Source: Clostridia bacterium
GTDB taxonomy: Bacteria; Bacillota; Clostridia; Christensenellales; Borkfalkiaceae
Assembly: GCA_900767885.1 (NCBI GenBank)
Contig: CAAGAU010000014.1
Coordinates: forward strand, 62,001-126,000
DNA: 64,000 nucleotides
Direction of reading: 5' to 3'
Position numbers and translations under genes: made by a program. Position 1 is the stretch's first letter, and each line of letters begins with the position of its first letter. Below are positions 17,074 through 24,962 of this stretch, in pieces. The notes under the pieces were generated by a model. That model did no database searches. It saw only the letters and a program-made list of their open reading frames with translations, and was not told the DNA's origin.

Positions 17074-18480
17074 TTATAATGTAACGCCGGTTTTGTAAAA
17101 CGCTATCTCCCTTATGTCCTCGCTTTTTGCTTTATACTCGCCGCTTATGCAGGAAATTAAAAGATCGAACAAACCTTTTTCGTCCATAGAAAAGGCGTTG
17201 AAATCTATCCACCCGCACTTTTTCTCGGATAAGGCGTCGTTAGTGGCAATTTTGAGCGTGGGAACGAAAGTCGAAAACGGCGTGCCTCTGCCGGTAGTAA
17301 ACAGTACTATCTGCGCTCCGCTCGCCGCCAAAGCGGTTGCGGCTATCAGATCGTTGCCGGGGGAGTTCAACGCCGAAACGCCGTTCTTTTTAACTTGCTC
17401 GCCGTAAGACAACACGTCGGTAATTTTCGTACTGCCCGCTTTTTTTACGCAACCCAAAGATTTTTCTTCGAGCGTGGTTATCCCGCCCGCCTTGTTGCCG
17501 GGACTCGGATTTTCGTATACGGGAAAGCCGTTGTCGGTATAAAACTTTTTGAACGTTATAATCATGTCGCGGTATTTTTCATACACCTCGCGGCTCTCGC
17601 ACTTATTCATAAGCAACTGCTCCGCGCCGAACATTTCGGGAACTTCCGTAAGTATCGCCTCTCCGCCGTTTTTAACAACTTCGTCGGTAACTTTACCTAC
17701 GAGCGGATTTGCCGTTATACCAGAAAATCCGTCGCTCCCGCCGCACTTTAAACCTATGCAAAGTTCGCTTAAAGGCACTTCCTCACGACGCAATTTTTCC
17801 GCTTTTAAGCAAAACTCCTCCAAAACGGACAATCCGTAGGAAATTTCGTCGTCAACGTCCTGACAGTTAAAAAAAGCGATATTATCTCTGTTATACGGCT
17901 TTAAATATTCTTTTATTCCGCTTAACCCGTTGTTTTCGCACCCTAAACCTACGAATAGTACGAAAGATGCGTTCGGATTGAGCGCGACCGAACATAACAG
18001 TTTTTTAATGTTTTCGTTGTCGTCGCCGAGTTGCGAACATCCGAATTGATGAGTAAGCGCAAAAATCCCGTCTATCGACCCTTTTACAAACTTCTGCGCG
18101 AGTTTTTCAAGCCGACGGCAAACGTCGTTTACGCAACCTACGGTGGGGATAATATAAATTTCGTTTCTTATCCCCGCCCTGCCGTAAGCGCGCCTGTAGC
18201 CCTTGAAAAACGCGCCTTGTTTAATTTCGGTCTGAGGAAATGACGGGGTATACGTATATTCGAAATTCTCGTCGAGGTGCGACTTCAGATTATGCGAGTG
18301 TACCCACTCGCCGCACTTAATATCTCGCGTTGCTCTGCCGATAATTTCGCCGTATTTTATAACAAATTCACCCTTTTTTATATCTTTCAGAGCAAATTTA
18401 TGCCCTGCGGGAATGCCGTTTTTTTCGCACAAATAAACTCCGACGTTGTCTTTTTTGTCAATAATTACGTAATCTTTCAT
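17074..18480 (-). CDS. uxaA: altronate dehydratase (UxaA)
   Basis: A 468-residue full-length enzyme. An N-terminal SAF-type domain (about residues 1-95) includes IPAGHKFALKDIKKGEFVIKYGE and GEWVHSHNL; the catalytic region opens with GYRRAYGRAGIRNEIYIIPTVGC and contains GLKCGGSDGFSGITANPLVG. It dehydrates D-altronate to 2-keto-3-deoxygluconate in galacturonate degradation. Its ATG overlaps the uxaB stop (ATGA), so the two are coupled, and a terminator follows. D-galactarate dehydratase is related but this gene pair points to altronate. Confidence 0.93.
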   Translation of the reverse strand: MKDYVIIDKKDNVGVYLCEKNGIPAGHKFALKDIKKGEFVIKYGEIIGRATRDIKCGEWVHSHNLKSHLDENFEYTYTPSFPQTEIKQGAFFKGYRRAYGRAGIRNEIYIIPTVGCVNDVCRRLEKLAQKFVKGSIDGIFALTHQFGCSQLGDDNENIKKLLCSVALNPNASFVLFVGLGCENNGLSGIKEYLKPYNRDNIAFFNCQDVDDEISYGLSVLEEFCLKAEKLRREEVPLSELCIGLKCGGSDGFSGITANPLVGKVTDEVVKNGGEAILTEVPEMFGAEQLLMNKCESREVYEKYRDMIITFKKFYTDNGFPVYENPSPGNKAGGITTLEEKSLGCVKKAGSTKITDVLSYGEQVKKNGVSALNSPGNDLIAATALAASGAQIVLFTTGRGTPFSTFVPTLKIATNDALSEKKCGWIDFNAFSMDEKGLFDLLISCISGEYKAKSEDIREIAFYKTGVTL

Positions 18481-19859
18481 AATAAATCTATTTCGCCGCC
18501 GCGAAGTCTTTTAACGTAAGATTTTACGGTTTCGGCAAAACCTTCGTACCTAGTTAAATCTTCACCCCAGACGTTTTCGTCCTTCATAAACTTTATTACG
18601 CAACCGCCTTGGGCAAAATATTCGAGATATTTTTCGTCGTCATGCATTTCAATCGTTTTAAAAGGCAATTTTGCGTAATACTTTCCGTCCTCGCCCTTCT
18701 GAGCGATTTTATAAGTCGCCATCAAATACGCAAAACCTTTGGTGAGCCTTTCGGGAATTTTGCCGTGTTTTTCGTAATAATCCTTAAAAGAAGGTAAATC
18801 TCTGGCGCGCCACTTGGATATGGAGTTTAAAGCGATACTTGTAAGTTGGTGATTAAGGTAGGGATTTAAAAATCTTTCAGTAACGTCGGCGGCAAAAGCC
18901 GAAGTCGCGGTAATATCCGACGAAACAAAAGGTATTATTTCGTATTTTAAAGTATCTTCGATAAAAGCGCGCATTTTTTTATCGTTCATACAGTCGTAAA
19001 CGGTGGTTTTTCCTGCCCAAAGCCCTACGGGAACTAAATTGGTATGACTGCCGTTTAAAACCCTTACTTTACGCTTTTTGTAGTATTTTATGTTATCGGT
19101 AAGCACCACTTCTATGTTGTGTTTACCCGATTTTATGTATTCGGATATATTTCCTTTGTTTTCCACTGCCCAAAGACCGAAAGGTTCGCCTACGGAAACG
19201 AGAGCGTCTTTTTCGCCGATGAGATCGTATAAATGCCCGCGTGTTTCTTCGTCGCGCGGATAACCCGAAACTATCCTGTCGACAAGCGTATTGCAATAAT
19301 AGTTTTGCGTATCGTTCCACTTTTTAAACTCGTCGGACAAATCCCACAAATCTATATACTTATTTACGCAGGCGTACAACTCGTCAGCGTTGTTATCTAT
19401 AAGTTCCACGGGCATAAGATATACGCCGTCTAAACCAGCGTTGTAGCGTTCCAACAAAAACTTAGTTAGTTTTGCGGGATAAGTTATCCCCTCGAAATCG
19501 TTAAACTTATCATTCGCGTTAAAGCATATACCCGCCTCGGTAGTGTTTGAAACAATAATTTTTAAATTTTTGTCCTTTGCGAGCGCAATATATTCGTCAT
19601 AATTCGTAAACGGCGAAATCACGGAATTTAAAACGTCGATTTTATAGACCGATTCCACCTCTTTGCCGTTATCTACCCCTCGCAAAACTATATGGTACTT
19701 ATTATTTTGCTTTATAAAATTATCCAGCGAGCCGAACGTTATAGGTTTTACTATATCTACGGAATATTCGCCCGAGCCGTCTTTGTTGAGCGCGTCGAAA
19801 TACGCGTCGGCAAAAGTCCTTAAAAAATTCCCTTCTCCGAATTGAACAACTTTTATCAC
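18477..19859 (-). CDS. uxaB: tagaturonate reductase (UxaB, mannitol dehydrogenase family)
   Basis: A 460-residue NAD-dependent polyol dehydrogenase-family protein. Seen: VVQFGEGNFLRTFADAYFD nucleotide-binding start, IIVSNTTEAGICF, and the KVRVLNGSHTNLVPVG active-site segment typical of UxaB. It reduces D-tagaturonate to D-altronate. The start chosen is GTG 19859, preceded by TGGAGGA; a TTG 33 bases upstream has no such site. It is followed by uxaA with a 4-base overlap and is divergent from an AraC regulator. Confidence 0.92.
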   Translation of the reverse strand: MIKVVQFGEGNFLRTFADAYFDALNKDGSGEYSVDIVKPITFGSLDNFIKQNNKYHIVLRGVDNGKEVESVYKIDVLNSVISPFTNYDEYIALAKDKNLKIIVSNTTEAGICFNANDKFNDFEGITYPAKLTKFLLERYNAGLDGVYLMPVELIDNNADELYACVNKYIDLWDLSDEFKKWNDTQNYYCNTLVDRIVSGYPRDEETRGHLYDLIGEKDALVSVGEPFGLWAVENKGNISEYIKSGKHNIEVVLTDNIKYYKKRKVRVLNGSHTNLVPVGLWAGKTTVYDCMNDKKMRAFIEDTLKYEIIPFVSSDITATSAFAADVTERFLNPYLNHQLTSIALNSISKWRARDLPSFKDYYEKHGKIPERLTKGFAYLMATYKIAQKGEDGKYYAKLPFKTIEMHDDEKYLEYFAQGGCVIKFMKDENVWGEDLTRYEGFAETVKSYVKRLRGGEIDLL

Positions 19860-19924
19860 AGTATCGTTCCTCCAGACTGCCTGTTCAGACAATTACAGTC
19901 GTAGATATTTTAGCATAAATTAAG

Positions 19925-19953
19925 TTGAAATAAAATAGAAAATATGCTATAAT
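19925..19953 (+). promoter_or_regulatory. sigma-A promoter of the second AraC gene
   Basis: TTGAAA (19925-19930), 17-base spacer, TATAAT (19948-19953). The ATG is only about 20 bases after the expected start, with no clear ribosome binding site. Confidence 0.75.
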
Positions 19954-19979
19954 TTAAAAAAACTCTATATATCGTAAAC

Positions 19980-20780
19980 ATGAACTTTATAGAAATTGAA
20001 AGATCCACCAAAAAAGAAAAGTGGTCTATGAGCGAATTACACGCTCATTCAAATTATGAATTATATTTTTTATTAAGCGGCGAAAGACAATTTTTCGTAG
20101 AAAACGTAATGTATAAAATTTCCGCGCCGTGTTTTATCGCGCTTGCGCCCTTTACCGTGCATAAAACCGAGGGCGATAATTTTACGCGCGTAAATGTAAA
20201 CGCTTCACCCGACTTTTTCGGCGAAGAAGAAAAAAACATACTAAACGGCATTTGCGGAAAGTTTATAGACCTTAACTGCGAAACCGGCAAAAAAATATTG
20301 TCGCTTTTAGCCGACGCCGAAACTATTTATTCCGATAAGCGTAACGCCTCAGCCGTTTTAAAAAATTTTCTCGGCTGCATTATTTATTATATAGACGAAA
20401 TTAAAGACAGTGCCAGCGCGCCGTCGGTAACCGCAAAAAGCGAAAACGTTTCGCCGCTCGCGCTTAAACTTATTGATAAACTGAACTACGACTTTATCGA
20501 AAGTCCGACTTTAAACGACCTGTCCGCCGAATTTTTCATTTCAAAAGCCGCACTTTGCCGCACTTTTAAACGCGCAATGAATTGCACCGTAAACGATTAC
20601 GTTTTGCAACTTAAATTAAATAAAGCAAAACGGCTGCTCGTTTCCACAAACAAGCATATGGAAGAAATCGCAGCCGAATGCGGTTTTTCATCGGCGGCAT
20701 ATATGGGCATAATTTTTAAGCGAAAAATAGGGCTTTCTCCGCGAGAATATAAAAAACTGCAGATTTCCAAACAGAATTAG
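19980..20780 (+). CDS. AraC family regulator, probably of the uxaBA genes
   Basis: A 266-residue regulator. The N-terminal half is a small cupin (ELHAHSNYELYFLLSGERQFFVEN, PFTVHKTEGDNF); the C-terminal half (about 165-266) is a double helix-turn-helix with LSAEFFISKAALCRTFKRAM and IAAECGFSSAAYMGIIFKRKIGLSPREYKKL. It is divergent from uxaB-uxaA across 120 bases, so it most likely responds to a uronate and controls them. It is monocistronic. Confidence 0.88.
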   Translation: MNFIEIERSTKKEKWSMSELHAHSNYELYFLLSGERQFFVENVMYKISAPCFIALAPFTVHKTEGDNFTRVNVNASPDFFGEEEKNILNGICGKFIDLNCETGKKILSLLADAETIYSDKRNASAVLKNFLGCIIYYIDEIKDSASAPSVTAKSENVSPLALKLIDKLNYDFIESPTLNDLSAEFFISKAALCRTFKRAMNCTVNDYVLQLKLNKAKRLLVSTNKHMEEIAAECGFSSAAYMGIIFKRKIGLSPREYKKLQISKQN

Positions 20781-20857
20781 CAAAACCGATAACATAATAA
20801 CAATGCCGTCCGGTTACTAAAATAATATGAACCGTACCAGCCATAAGTGCAAATAAA

Positions 20858-20893
20858 AAAGCGAGATTTCGCCGTAAGGCTACGTCTCGCTTT
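20858..20893 (-). terminator. terminator after the rubrerythrin remnant
   Basis: AAAGCGAGA and TCTCGCTTT arms with a smaller inner stem GCC..GGC; on the minus strand it is followed by TTTTTTATTT. Confidence 0.7.
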
Positions 20894-20909
20894 AAGTATT
20901 TTACACGTA

Positions 20910-20975
20910 TTATTTAAAATATCTTTCCAGAAGACCTTTGAACGCTTTGCCGTGGCGCGCTTCGTCGCGCTGAAT
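20910..20975 (-). pseudogene. rubrerythrin 3' remnant
   Basis: Read on the minus strand, the last 21 codons plus stop give [21 protein letters not shown], nearly identical to the end of the intact reverse rubrerythrin at 23090 ([20 protein letters not shown]). DNA identity begins sharply and upstream sequence is unrelated with an in-frame stop, so only the tail survives. It keeps its own terminator. Confidence 0.85.
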
Positions 20976-20985
20976 TCTACCTGCG

Positions 20986-21015
20986 AAAAAAAAGCAGGGG
21001 CTTAAAAAACCTCTG
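20986..21015 (-). terminator. terminator after the rubredoxin remnant
   Basis: On the minus strand GCAGAGG and CCCCTGC pair with one mismatch around a T-rich loop, followed by eight T residues. Confidence 0.65.
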
Positions 21016-21092
21016 CATTTATGTTGTTTATAAGATTGTCCGACCGCAAGCCGTCATTTTTACCGTAGGTCGGCATTTTTGCGTTGAAAAGA

Positions 21093-21187
21093 TTACTCTT
21101 CCGTAAAAGCTTCTTTAGTAAGACCGCATATAGGTCAAACCCGTCTTTGGGGACGTCTTCCCTCTTGGTGCCTGGAGCGACGCCGGT
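21093..21187 (-). pseudogene. rubredoxin 3' remnant with frameshift
   Basis: The minus strand matches the last 32 codons of the intact rubredoxin at 22670 but is one base shorter. The TGG that follows GAC has lost a base, the third iron-ligand Cys codon TGT has become TGA, and an earlier Trp codon is now AGG. The 5' half with the first two cysteines is missing. The final stretch ending at the stop is almost unchanged. The frame GVAPGTKREDVPKD can still be read before the lesion. Confidence 0.88.
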
Positions 21188-21302
21188 ATACAAAAAATCG
21201 GTGAAACGGTAGGTATTTGCGACCAGTTCTATTTCAGTAAAATGTTCAAGGCAAAATACTCCGTTTCCCCACGACAATACAGAAATGAAAACAAAATTTT
21301 TT

Positions 21303-21345
21303 CGTAAAAACACGTTCGGCAAATTTTGCCGAACGTGTTTTTACG
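21303..21345. terminator. strong bidirectional hairpin
   Basis: Twenty-one-base perfect arms around a single base, with a run of A (minus-strand T) on one side. It ends the transcript of the gene at 21359. Confidence 0.8.
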
Positions 21346-21358
21346 CTATTATATAAGG

Positions 21359-21847
21359 TTATTCTATTTCACAATAAGAGTGAACAGGAACGTTTTCGAT
21401 AATGTCATTATCTCCGATTTTTCTGGTACCCCACTCTTTTTTACAGTTTTTATAATAATAAACGCTGTATACGTATATTTCAATAAATCTTGTGTGTTTA
21501 GCGACAATCAATTTGCAGGTTTTTGCCGGTGTTTCTGCAATATTTTTGTCGTAAATATATTTTTGACGAGAAATAATTTCTTCGTATGCGTTTTTACAGA
21601 CGATTAAAAATTTAACTGCGGAAATTGTCGTATCGAATTTATTGCATATTGTTACCGTTATTTGACTGTTGTAATGGGTTTCAACAATTTTACTTGTGAT
21701 TTCTAACGGGAATTCTTCCGCAAAGCAGGACTTATCAAAAACAGATTCCGTATGTGAGACAGCAGGTTTTTTAGTCCCGGCAAAAGAAGAGCAAACAAAT
21801 ATTAAAAAAGTAAAAACTATAGAAAATTTTACGACATTCGTTATCAT
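21359..21847 (-). CDS. secreted protein of unknown function
   Basis: A 162-residue protein not recognised. An N-terminal signal peptide (VVKFSIVFTFLIFVCSSFAG) suggests export; a Cys within the hydrophobic stretch is not in a good lipobox. The mature part looks beta-rich (LEITSKIVETHYNSQITVTICNKFDTTISAVKFLIVC, given here only as a description of alternating hydrophobics) and resembles small immunoglobulin-like stalk domains in pattern only. It is the last of three tightly packed genes; its start touches the stop of the preceding gene. Base use is more AT-rich than the neighbours. Confidence 0.55.
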   Translation of the reverse strand: MITNVVKFSIVFTFLIFVCSSFAGTKKPAVSHTESVFDKSCFAEEFPLEITSKIVETHYNSQITVTICNKFDTTISAVKFLIVCKNAYEEIISRQKYIYDKNIAETPAKTCKLIVAKHTRFIEIYVYSVYYYKNCKKEWGTRKIGDNDIIENVPVHSYCEIE

Positions 21848-22155
21848 TACTGTATATCGTGAAAAATACCGAACCAGTATACATGATTTACCGTTACATA
21901 TGTGGCTTCTTTGGAAACGGAAAATCCCCGATCACGCCGATCGTTCAAAAGCATCATCTTTTCAAAATTGTTTTTATCTAACTTACGCCTTTGCGTAATT
22001 TTAGACGAGTTGCTATGGTTTTTCGAGTTTTCGATGTAAAGTTCGCCGTCTTCGGCATATACGAAAAACCAAAGCGGAGTTCGATTTGTTTTAGGCGTCG
22101 TTTTGACGTCCCGAGGATTGTGCAAAAAAGATTCGTAAACGGTTTGCCAGTTCAT
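21847..22155 (-). CDS. small protein of unknown function
   Basis: A 102-residue cytoplasmic protein not recognised. It is basic and aromatic, with TPLWFFVYAEDGELYIE, a central Ser/Asn/Lys stretch and a C-terminal YVTVNHVYWFGIFHD. The start has an AAGGAGAAAAAAC ribosome binding site. It shares one base with the gene that follows and comes 13 bases after the gene before, so the three form one operon. The shape suggests a small nucleic-acid-binding or modifying domain but nothing visible proves it. Confidence 0.5.
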   Translation of the reverse strand: MNWQTVYESFLHNPRDVKTTPKTNRTPLWFFVYAEDGELYIENSKNHSNSSKITQRRKLDKNNFEKMMLLNDRRDRGFSVSKEATYVTVNHVYWFGIFHDIQ

Positions 22156-22168
22156 ATGTTTTTTCTCC

Positions 22169-22522
22169 TTATAAAAAATATTTAATTTTTACCGTAGTCG
22201 AGTATTTGCTCGGCGGGGCAGACAAAATTTCGTCGCCGTCGGACATGCAGGCATACATTGCATCGCACACGGAACGCGCCCTGTTCGATACACTGAAATG
22301 TTTTTGAATATTGTTACAAGTACATATTAACTCTTTTTCACCCCTCTCAAATGCTTGTTTTTTCATTTCACCGATATACTCTTTTACAGCATCGGTAAAT
22401 TTAGTTCTTTTCCCTTTTTGTCTGCTACCATAGTTAACTTCATCTTTTTCCAAAGCGTCGACTCTACCTTCAAGGGTTTTAATACGGTCTAAAAGTTCAA
22501 TTATTATTTTATCGTAATTCAT
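22169..22522 (-). CDS. small coiled-coil plus winged-helix-like protein
   Basis: A 117-residue protein. Residues about 1-28 (IIIELLDRIKTLEGRVDALEKDE) form a short heptad-type coiled coil, followed by a charged linker and a domain of about 70 residues (FTDAVKEYIGEMKKQAFERGEKELICTC ... FSVSNRARSVCDAMYACMSDGDEILSAPPSKYSTTVKIKYFL, described in parts). The end pattern, a helix, then DGDEIL and a beta hairpin, fits a winged-helix fold. Similar small proteins occur in accessory regions of Clostridia; no function is assigned. First gene of the cassette, with AAGGAGAAAAC before the ATG. Confidence 0.55.
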   Translation of the reverse strand: MNYDKIIIELLDRIKTLEGRVDALEKDEVNYGSRQKGKRTKFTDAVKEYIGEMKKQAFERGEKELICTCNNIQKHFSVSNRARSVCDAMYACMSDGDEILSAPPSKYSTTVKIKYFL

Positions 22523-22599
22523 TATGTTTTCTCCTTATGTTTTATTTAAGTATAACATAATTATTTTTTATCGTCAAATGTTTTTACATAACTTTTAAT

Positions 22600-22631
22600 A
22601 AAAAAATACAGCCGAGCGACCTCGACTGCAT
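22600..22631 (-). terminator. terminator after rubredoxin
   Basis: On the minus strand GCAGTCGAG and CTCGGCTGT pair (two wobble pairs) around a 4-base loop, followed by TTTTTTTATT. Confidence 0.8.
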
Positions 22632-22669
22632 TTTAATAGTTGTAGTACACGAAAAATATTGCCGTAAGA

Positions 22670-22825
22670 TTACTCTTCCGTAAAAGCGTCTTTACCAAGA
22701 CCGCATACGGGACAAACCCAGTCTTCGGGGACATCTTCCCACTTAGTGCCGGGAGCGACGCCGTTATCGGGATCGCCGAGTTCTTCGTCGTAAACGTACC
22801 CGCAAGGGCATTCGTATTTTTTCAT
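22670..22825 (-). CDS. rubredoxin
   Basis: A 51-residue protein. The C-terminal knuckle is standard ([14 protein letters not shown]) and the middle [20 protein letters not shown] is typical rubredoxin. The N-terminal knuckle reads [10 protein letters not shown], with only one residue between the two cysteines instead of two. Rubredoxin passes single electrons to rubrerythrin-type peroxide reductases; the intact reverse rubrerythrin is two genes upstream on the same strand. Start ATG has AGGAGATTAG upstream. It is followed by a terminator. Confidence 0.92.
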   Translation of the reverse strand: MKKYECPCGYVYDEELGDPDNGVAPGTKWEDVPEDWVCPVCGLGKDAFTEE

Positions 22826-22865
22826 AAAACTAATCTCCTGTAAGTTGTTTTTCGCTATTTTCCGT

Positions 22866-23069
22866 TTATGCGCCGTGCTTGTTCATTATCTCGGATATGG
22901 TATCCATAATCTTATCGTGGCACCCGCCGCAGCCCGTAGAACACCCGGTTATTTTCTGCACGTCCTCAAACGCTTTTTCCACGTTTTCAAACCTGGTTTC
23001 CTTGCTGAGCGCACCTTCTACGTCCGCGTAACTGACGCGTTTACAATTACAAATAATATAGTTTTCCAT
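22866..23069 (-). CDS. BFD-like [2Fe-2S] protein
   Basis: A 67-residue protein with the four-cysteine pattern of the bacterioferritin-associated ferredoxin family: [13 protein letters not shown] at the start and [17 protein letters not shown] further on. Members bind a 2Fe-2S cluster and act as electron carriers or as domains in larger redox enzymes. Placed 20 bases after reverse rubrerythrin and 40 before rubredoxin, so it is probably part of the same electron chain. Confidence 0.85.
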   Translation of the reverse strand: MENYIICNCKRVSYADVEGALSKETRFENVEKAFEDVQKITGCSTGCGGCHDKIMDTISEIMNKHGA

Positions 23070-23089
23070 ATTAGTTTGAATATTGCTTA

Positions 23090-23635
23090 TTATTTACCGA
23101 AATATCTGTCGAGAAGTCCTTTGAACGCTTTGCCGTGGCGAGCCTCGTCGCGAGCCATTTCGTGAACGGTATCGTGAATAGCGTCAAGATTTTTCTCTTT
23201 GGCAAGTTTGGCAAGTTCTACCTTACCCGCAGTAGCGCCGTTTTCGGCGGCAACGCGAAGTTCGAGGTTCTTCTTGGTGGAATCCGTTACCACCTCGCCG
23301 AGAAGTTCGGCAAATTTAGCCGCGTGTTCAGCCTCTTCCATAGCCGCTTTCTCGTAATAAAGACCGACTTCGGGATAGCCTTCTCTGAACGCTACGCGCG
23401 ACATCGCAAGGTACATACCGACCTCGCTGCACTCGCCCTCGAAATTCATTCTTAAACCTTTTTTAATTTCTTCGTCAACGTCTTTCGCTACGCCTACCAC
23501 GTGCTCTGCCGCCCACGCCAGATCGGCGTCTTGTTCTTTGAATTTAGAGCCGGGGCATTTGCAAACGGGACAAAAATCGGGCGCACTATCGCCTTCGTGA
23601 ACGTAACCGCAAATAGGACATACAAATTTCTTCAT
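23090..23635 (-). CDS. reverse rubrerythrin
   Basis: A 181-residue protein with domain order rubredoxin first ([29 protein letters not shown], residues about 3-32), then a ferritin-like diiron domain with [28 protein letters not shown] and [10 protein letters not shown] ligands. This reversed order defines revRbr, which reduces hydrogen peroxide and oxygen with electrons from NADH via rubredoxin-type carriers. ATG 23635 starts the alignable protein and has GAGG upstream. A clear promoter precedes it. The tail of a second copy survives at 20910. Confidence 0.95.
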   Translation of the reverse strand: MKKFVCPICGYVHEGDSAPDFCPVCKCPGSKFKEQDADLAWAAEHVVGVAKDVDEEIKKGLRMNFEGECSEVGMYLAMSRVAFREGYPEVGLYYEKAAMEEAEHAAKFAELLGEVVTDSTKKNLELRVAAENGATAGKVELAKLAKEKNLDAIHDTVHEMARDEARHGKAFKGLLDRYFGK

Positions 23636-23656
23636 AAGCATTACCTCTATTATCTT

Positions 23657-23668
23657 GAAAATATTTTC
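23657..23668. promoter_or_regulatory. palindrome in the revRbr leader
   Basis: GAAAATATTTTC is a perfect 12-base palindrome between the promoter and the start codon. An AT-rich palindrome here could be a site for a peroxide regulator such as PerR; the match to a PerR box is only partial. Confidence 0.3.
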
Positions 23669-23684
23669 GTCTTTCGACGACTTT

Positions 23685-23713
23685 ATCTTAACATACTTTA
23701 CGCCAACTGTCAA
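23685..23713 (-). promoter_or_regulatory. sigma-A promoter of the revRbr operon
   Basis: On the minus strand TTGACA (23713-23708), 17-base spacer and TAAGAT (23690-23685). Confidence 0.75.
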
Positions 23714-23731
23714 GCGTATTTGAAAATTTAA

Positions 23732-24679
23732 TTAATTTTCATTGCTTTTTTTCGCATTTTTCCTCGCGTTAATAATCGAAACGAAGTCTACCTCGCCTAC
23801 TATTTGCGAAAGGAATATTACGCCGAAACCCAAACCTATCCACAAAGTTATATGACTTATTCCCGCGATAATTTCAAAGAAAACGCTGAACACGCTTTCA
23901 AGCGAAAGTATAAGCGCGGCGGACACGGGCGAAACCAGTTTTTGCCCGTACATTTGCGCAAACTGCGTAAAGCAAGTGGCAAACACGGCAAGATAAAGTA
24001 TTTTCCATACAGAGGTAAAATCGAATGAAATTTCCGCATAATGCTTGGGAAATTCAACCGAGAACGACACGACGGCACACAAAACAGCAACGGTTAATAT
24101 CTCGAAAAACAACAGTACCATTGCGTCGTCTTTCTCGGTGTACTTATCTATAAAAATAATCTGCATTGCGTAAAAGATGCCGCAACCGAGCGACAATGCG
24201 TCGCCCAAAGCCTCGTTTTGTCCTTTTTCGTTTTTGCCGACAAGCGCAACAAGCGCAATGCCGATAAGACAAAAAAACGTAGCGACGTAACGGCGCGGTT
24301 CGGGTTTCTTTTTGAGTATCAACCAGGACGCAAACGGCACGATTATACAATAAGACACAGTCAAAAATGCGTTTTTGGACGGAGTTGTGTATTTTAAGCC
24401 GAGCGTTTGCACCGAATATGCGCCGAATAAAATAACGCCGAGAATTATTCCGCGCAAAATAACGCCGCGCTCTATGGTTTTGAATTTTTTGAACGCAAAG
24501 AAAAATATTATTACTGCCGAAATAGTAAAACGCAGCGTAAGAATTAAAAACGTAAAATGCCCGTTGCCGAAATTGTCGAGAGTTCCTTTAAGCACGACAA
24601 ACGAACTACCCCATATAAGAGTAGTTAAAAGCAATAACGCTTTACCTAATAAATCTTTTTTAGTTTTTTCAGATACCAT
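23732..24679 (-). CDS. EamA/DMT-family transporter
   Basis: A 315-residue membrane protein with ten hydrophobic helices in two EamA halves: LLLLTTLIWGSSFVVLK opens the first and GDALSLGCGIFYAMQIIFID the second, with LESVFSVFFEIIAG near the end. Drug/metabolite transporters of this type export small molecules or amino acids; the substrate is not predictable. It follows rpmF on the same strand after about 60 bases that contain a hairpin (24694-24721), so it is probably expressed separately or by read-through. Confidence 0.88.
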   Translation of the reverse strand: MVSEKTKKDLLGKALLLLTTLIWGSSFVVLKGTLDNFGNGHFTFLILTLRFTISAVIIFFFAFKKFKTIERGVILRGIILGVILFGAYSVQTLGLKYTTPSKNAFLTVSYCIIVPFASWLILKKKPEPRRYVATFFCLIGIALVALVGKNEKGQNEALGDALSLGCGIFYAMQIIFIDKYTEKDDAMVLLFFEILTVAVLCAVVSFSVEFPKHYAEISFDFTSVWKILYLAVFATCFTQFAQMYGQKLVSPVSAALILSLESVFSVFFEIIAGISHITLWIGLGFGVIFLSQIVGEVDFVSIINARKNAKKSNEN

Positions 24680-24741
24680 AATTTAAAAACGAAAACAAGG
24701 CGAATAGCAACGCTATCCGCCTACGGTTATGAACTGAATAA

Positions 24742-24936
24742 TCAGTCGGCCTTCTTTTCTTCTTTGTTTACTACGAGTTTACCATCGTAATAACCGCACT
24801 TGGGACAAACCTGATGAGACGCTTTGAGTTCATGACAATTGGGGCATTCTACCAACGTAGGAGCCGCAACTTTATAATTGTTTGCAAATCTCTTATTTCC
24901 TCTCTGTTTGGAAACCTTATGTTTAGGAACTGCCAT
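24742..24936 (-). CDS. rpmF: 50S ribosomal protein L32
   Basis: A 64-residue protein beginning MAVPKHKVSKQRGNKR with a zinc ribbon CPNCHELKASHQVCPKCGYYDGK, both diagnostic of L32. It follows yceD by 26 bases, the standard pair in bacteria. Confidence 0.97.
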   Translation of the reverse strand: MAVPKHKVSKQRGNKRFANNYKVAAPTLVECPNCHELKASHQVCPKCGYYDGKLVVNKEEKKAD

Positions 24937-24962
24937 CTTTATATACCTCGCTTGTTAATAGA

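Noticed and set aside
20817..20835. AATAATATGAACCGT, similar to the inner edge of the 30.35-kb element's left end
   Set aside because: Only about 15 bases with a mismatch, no partner inverted repeat nearby; could be a remnant but is too short to call.
21002..21322. A 106-residue minus-strand frame
   Set aside because: It runs through the frameshifted rubredoxin remnant and two terminators; the similar part is the decayed gene read in one frame.
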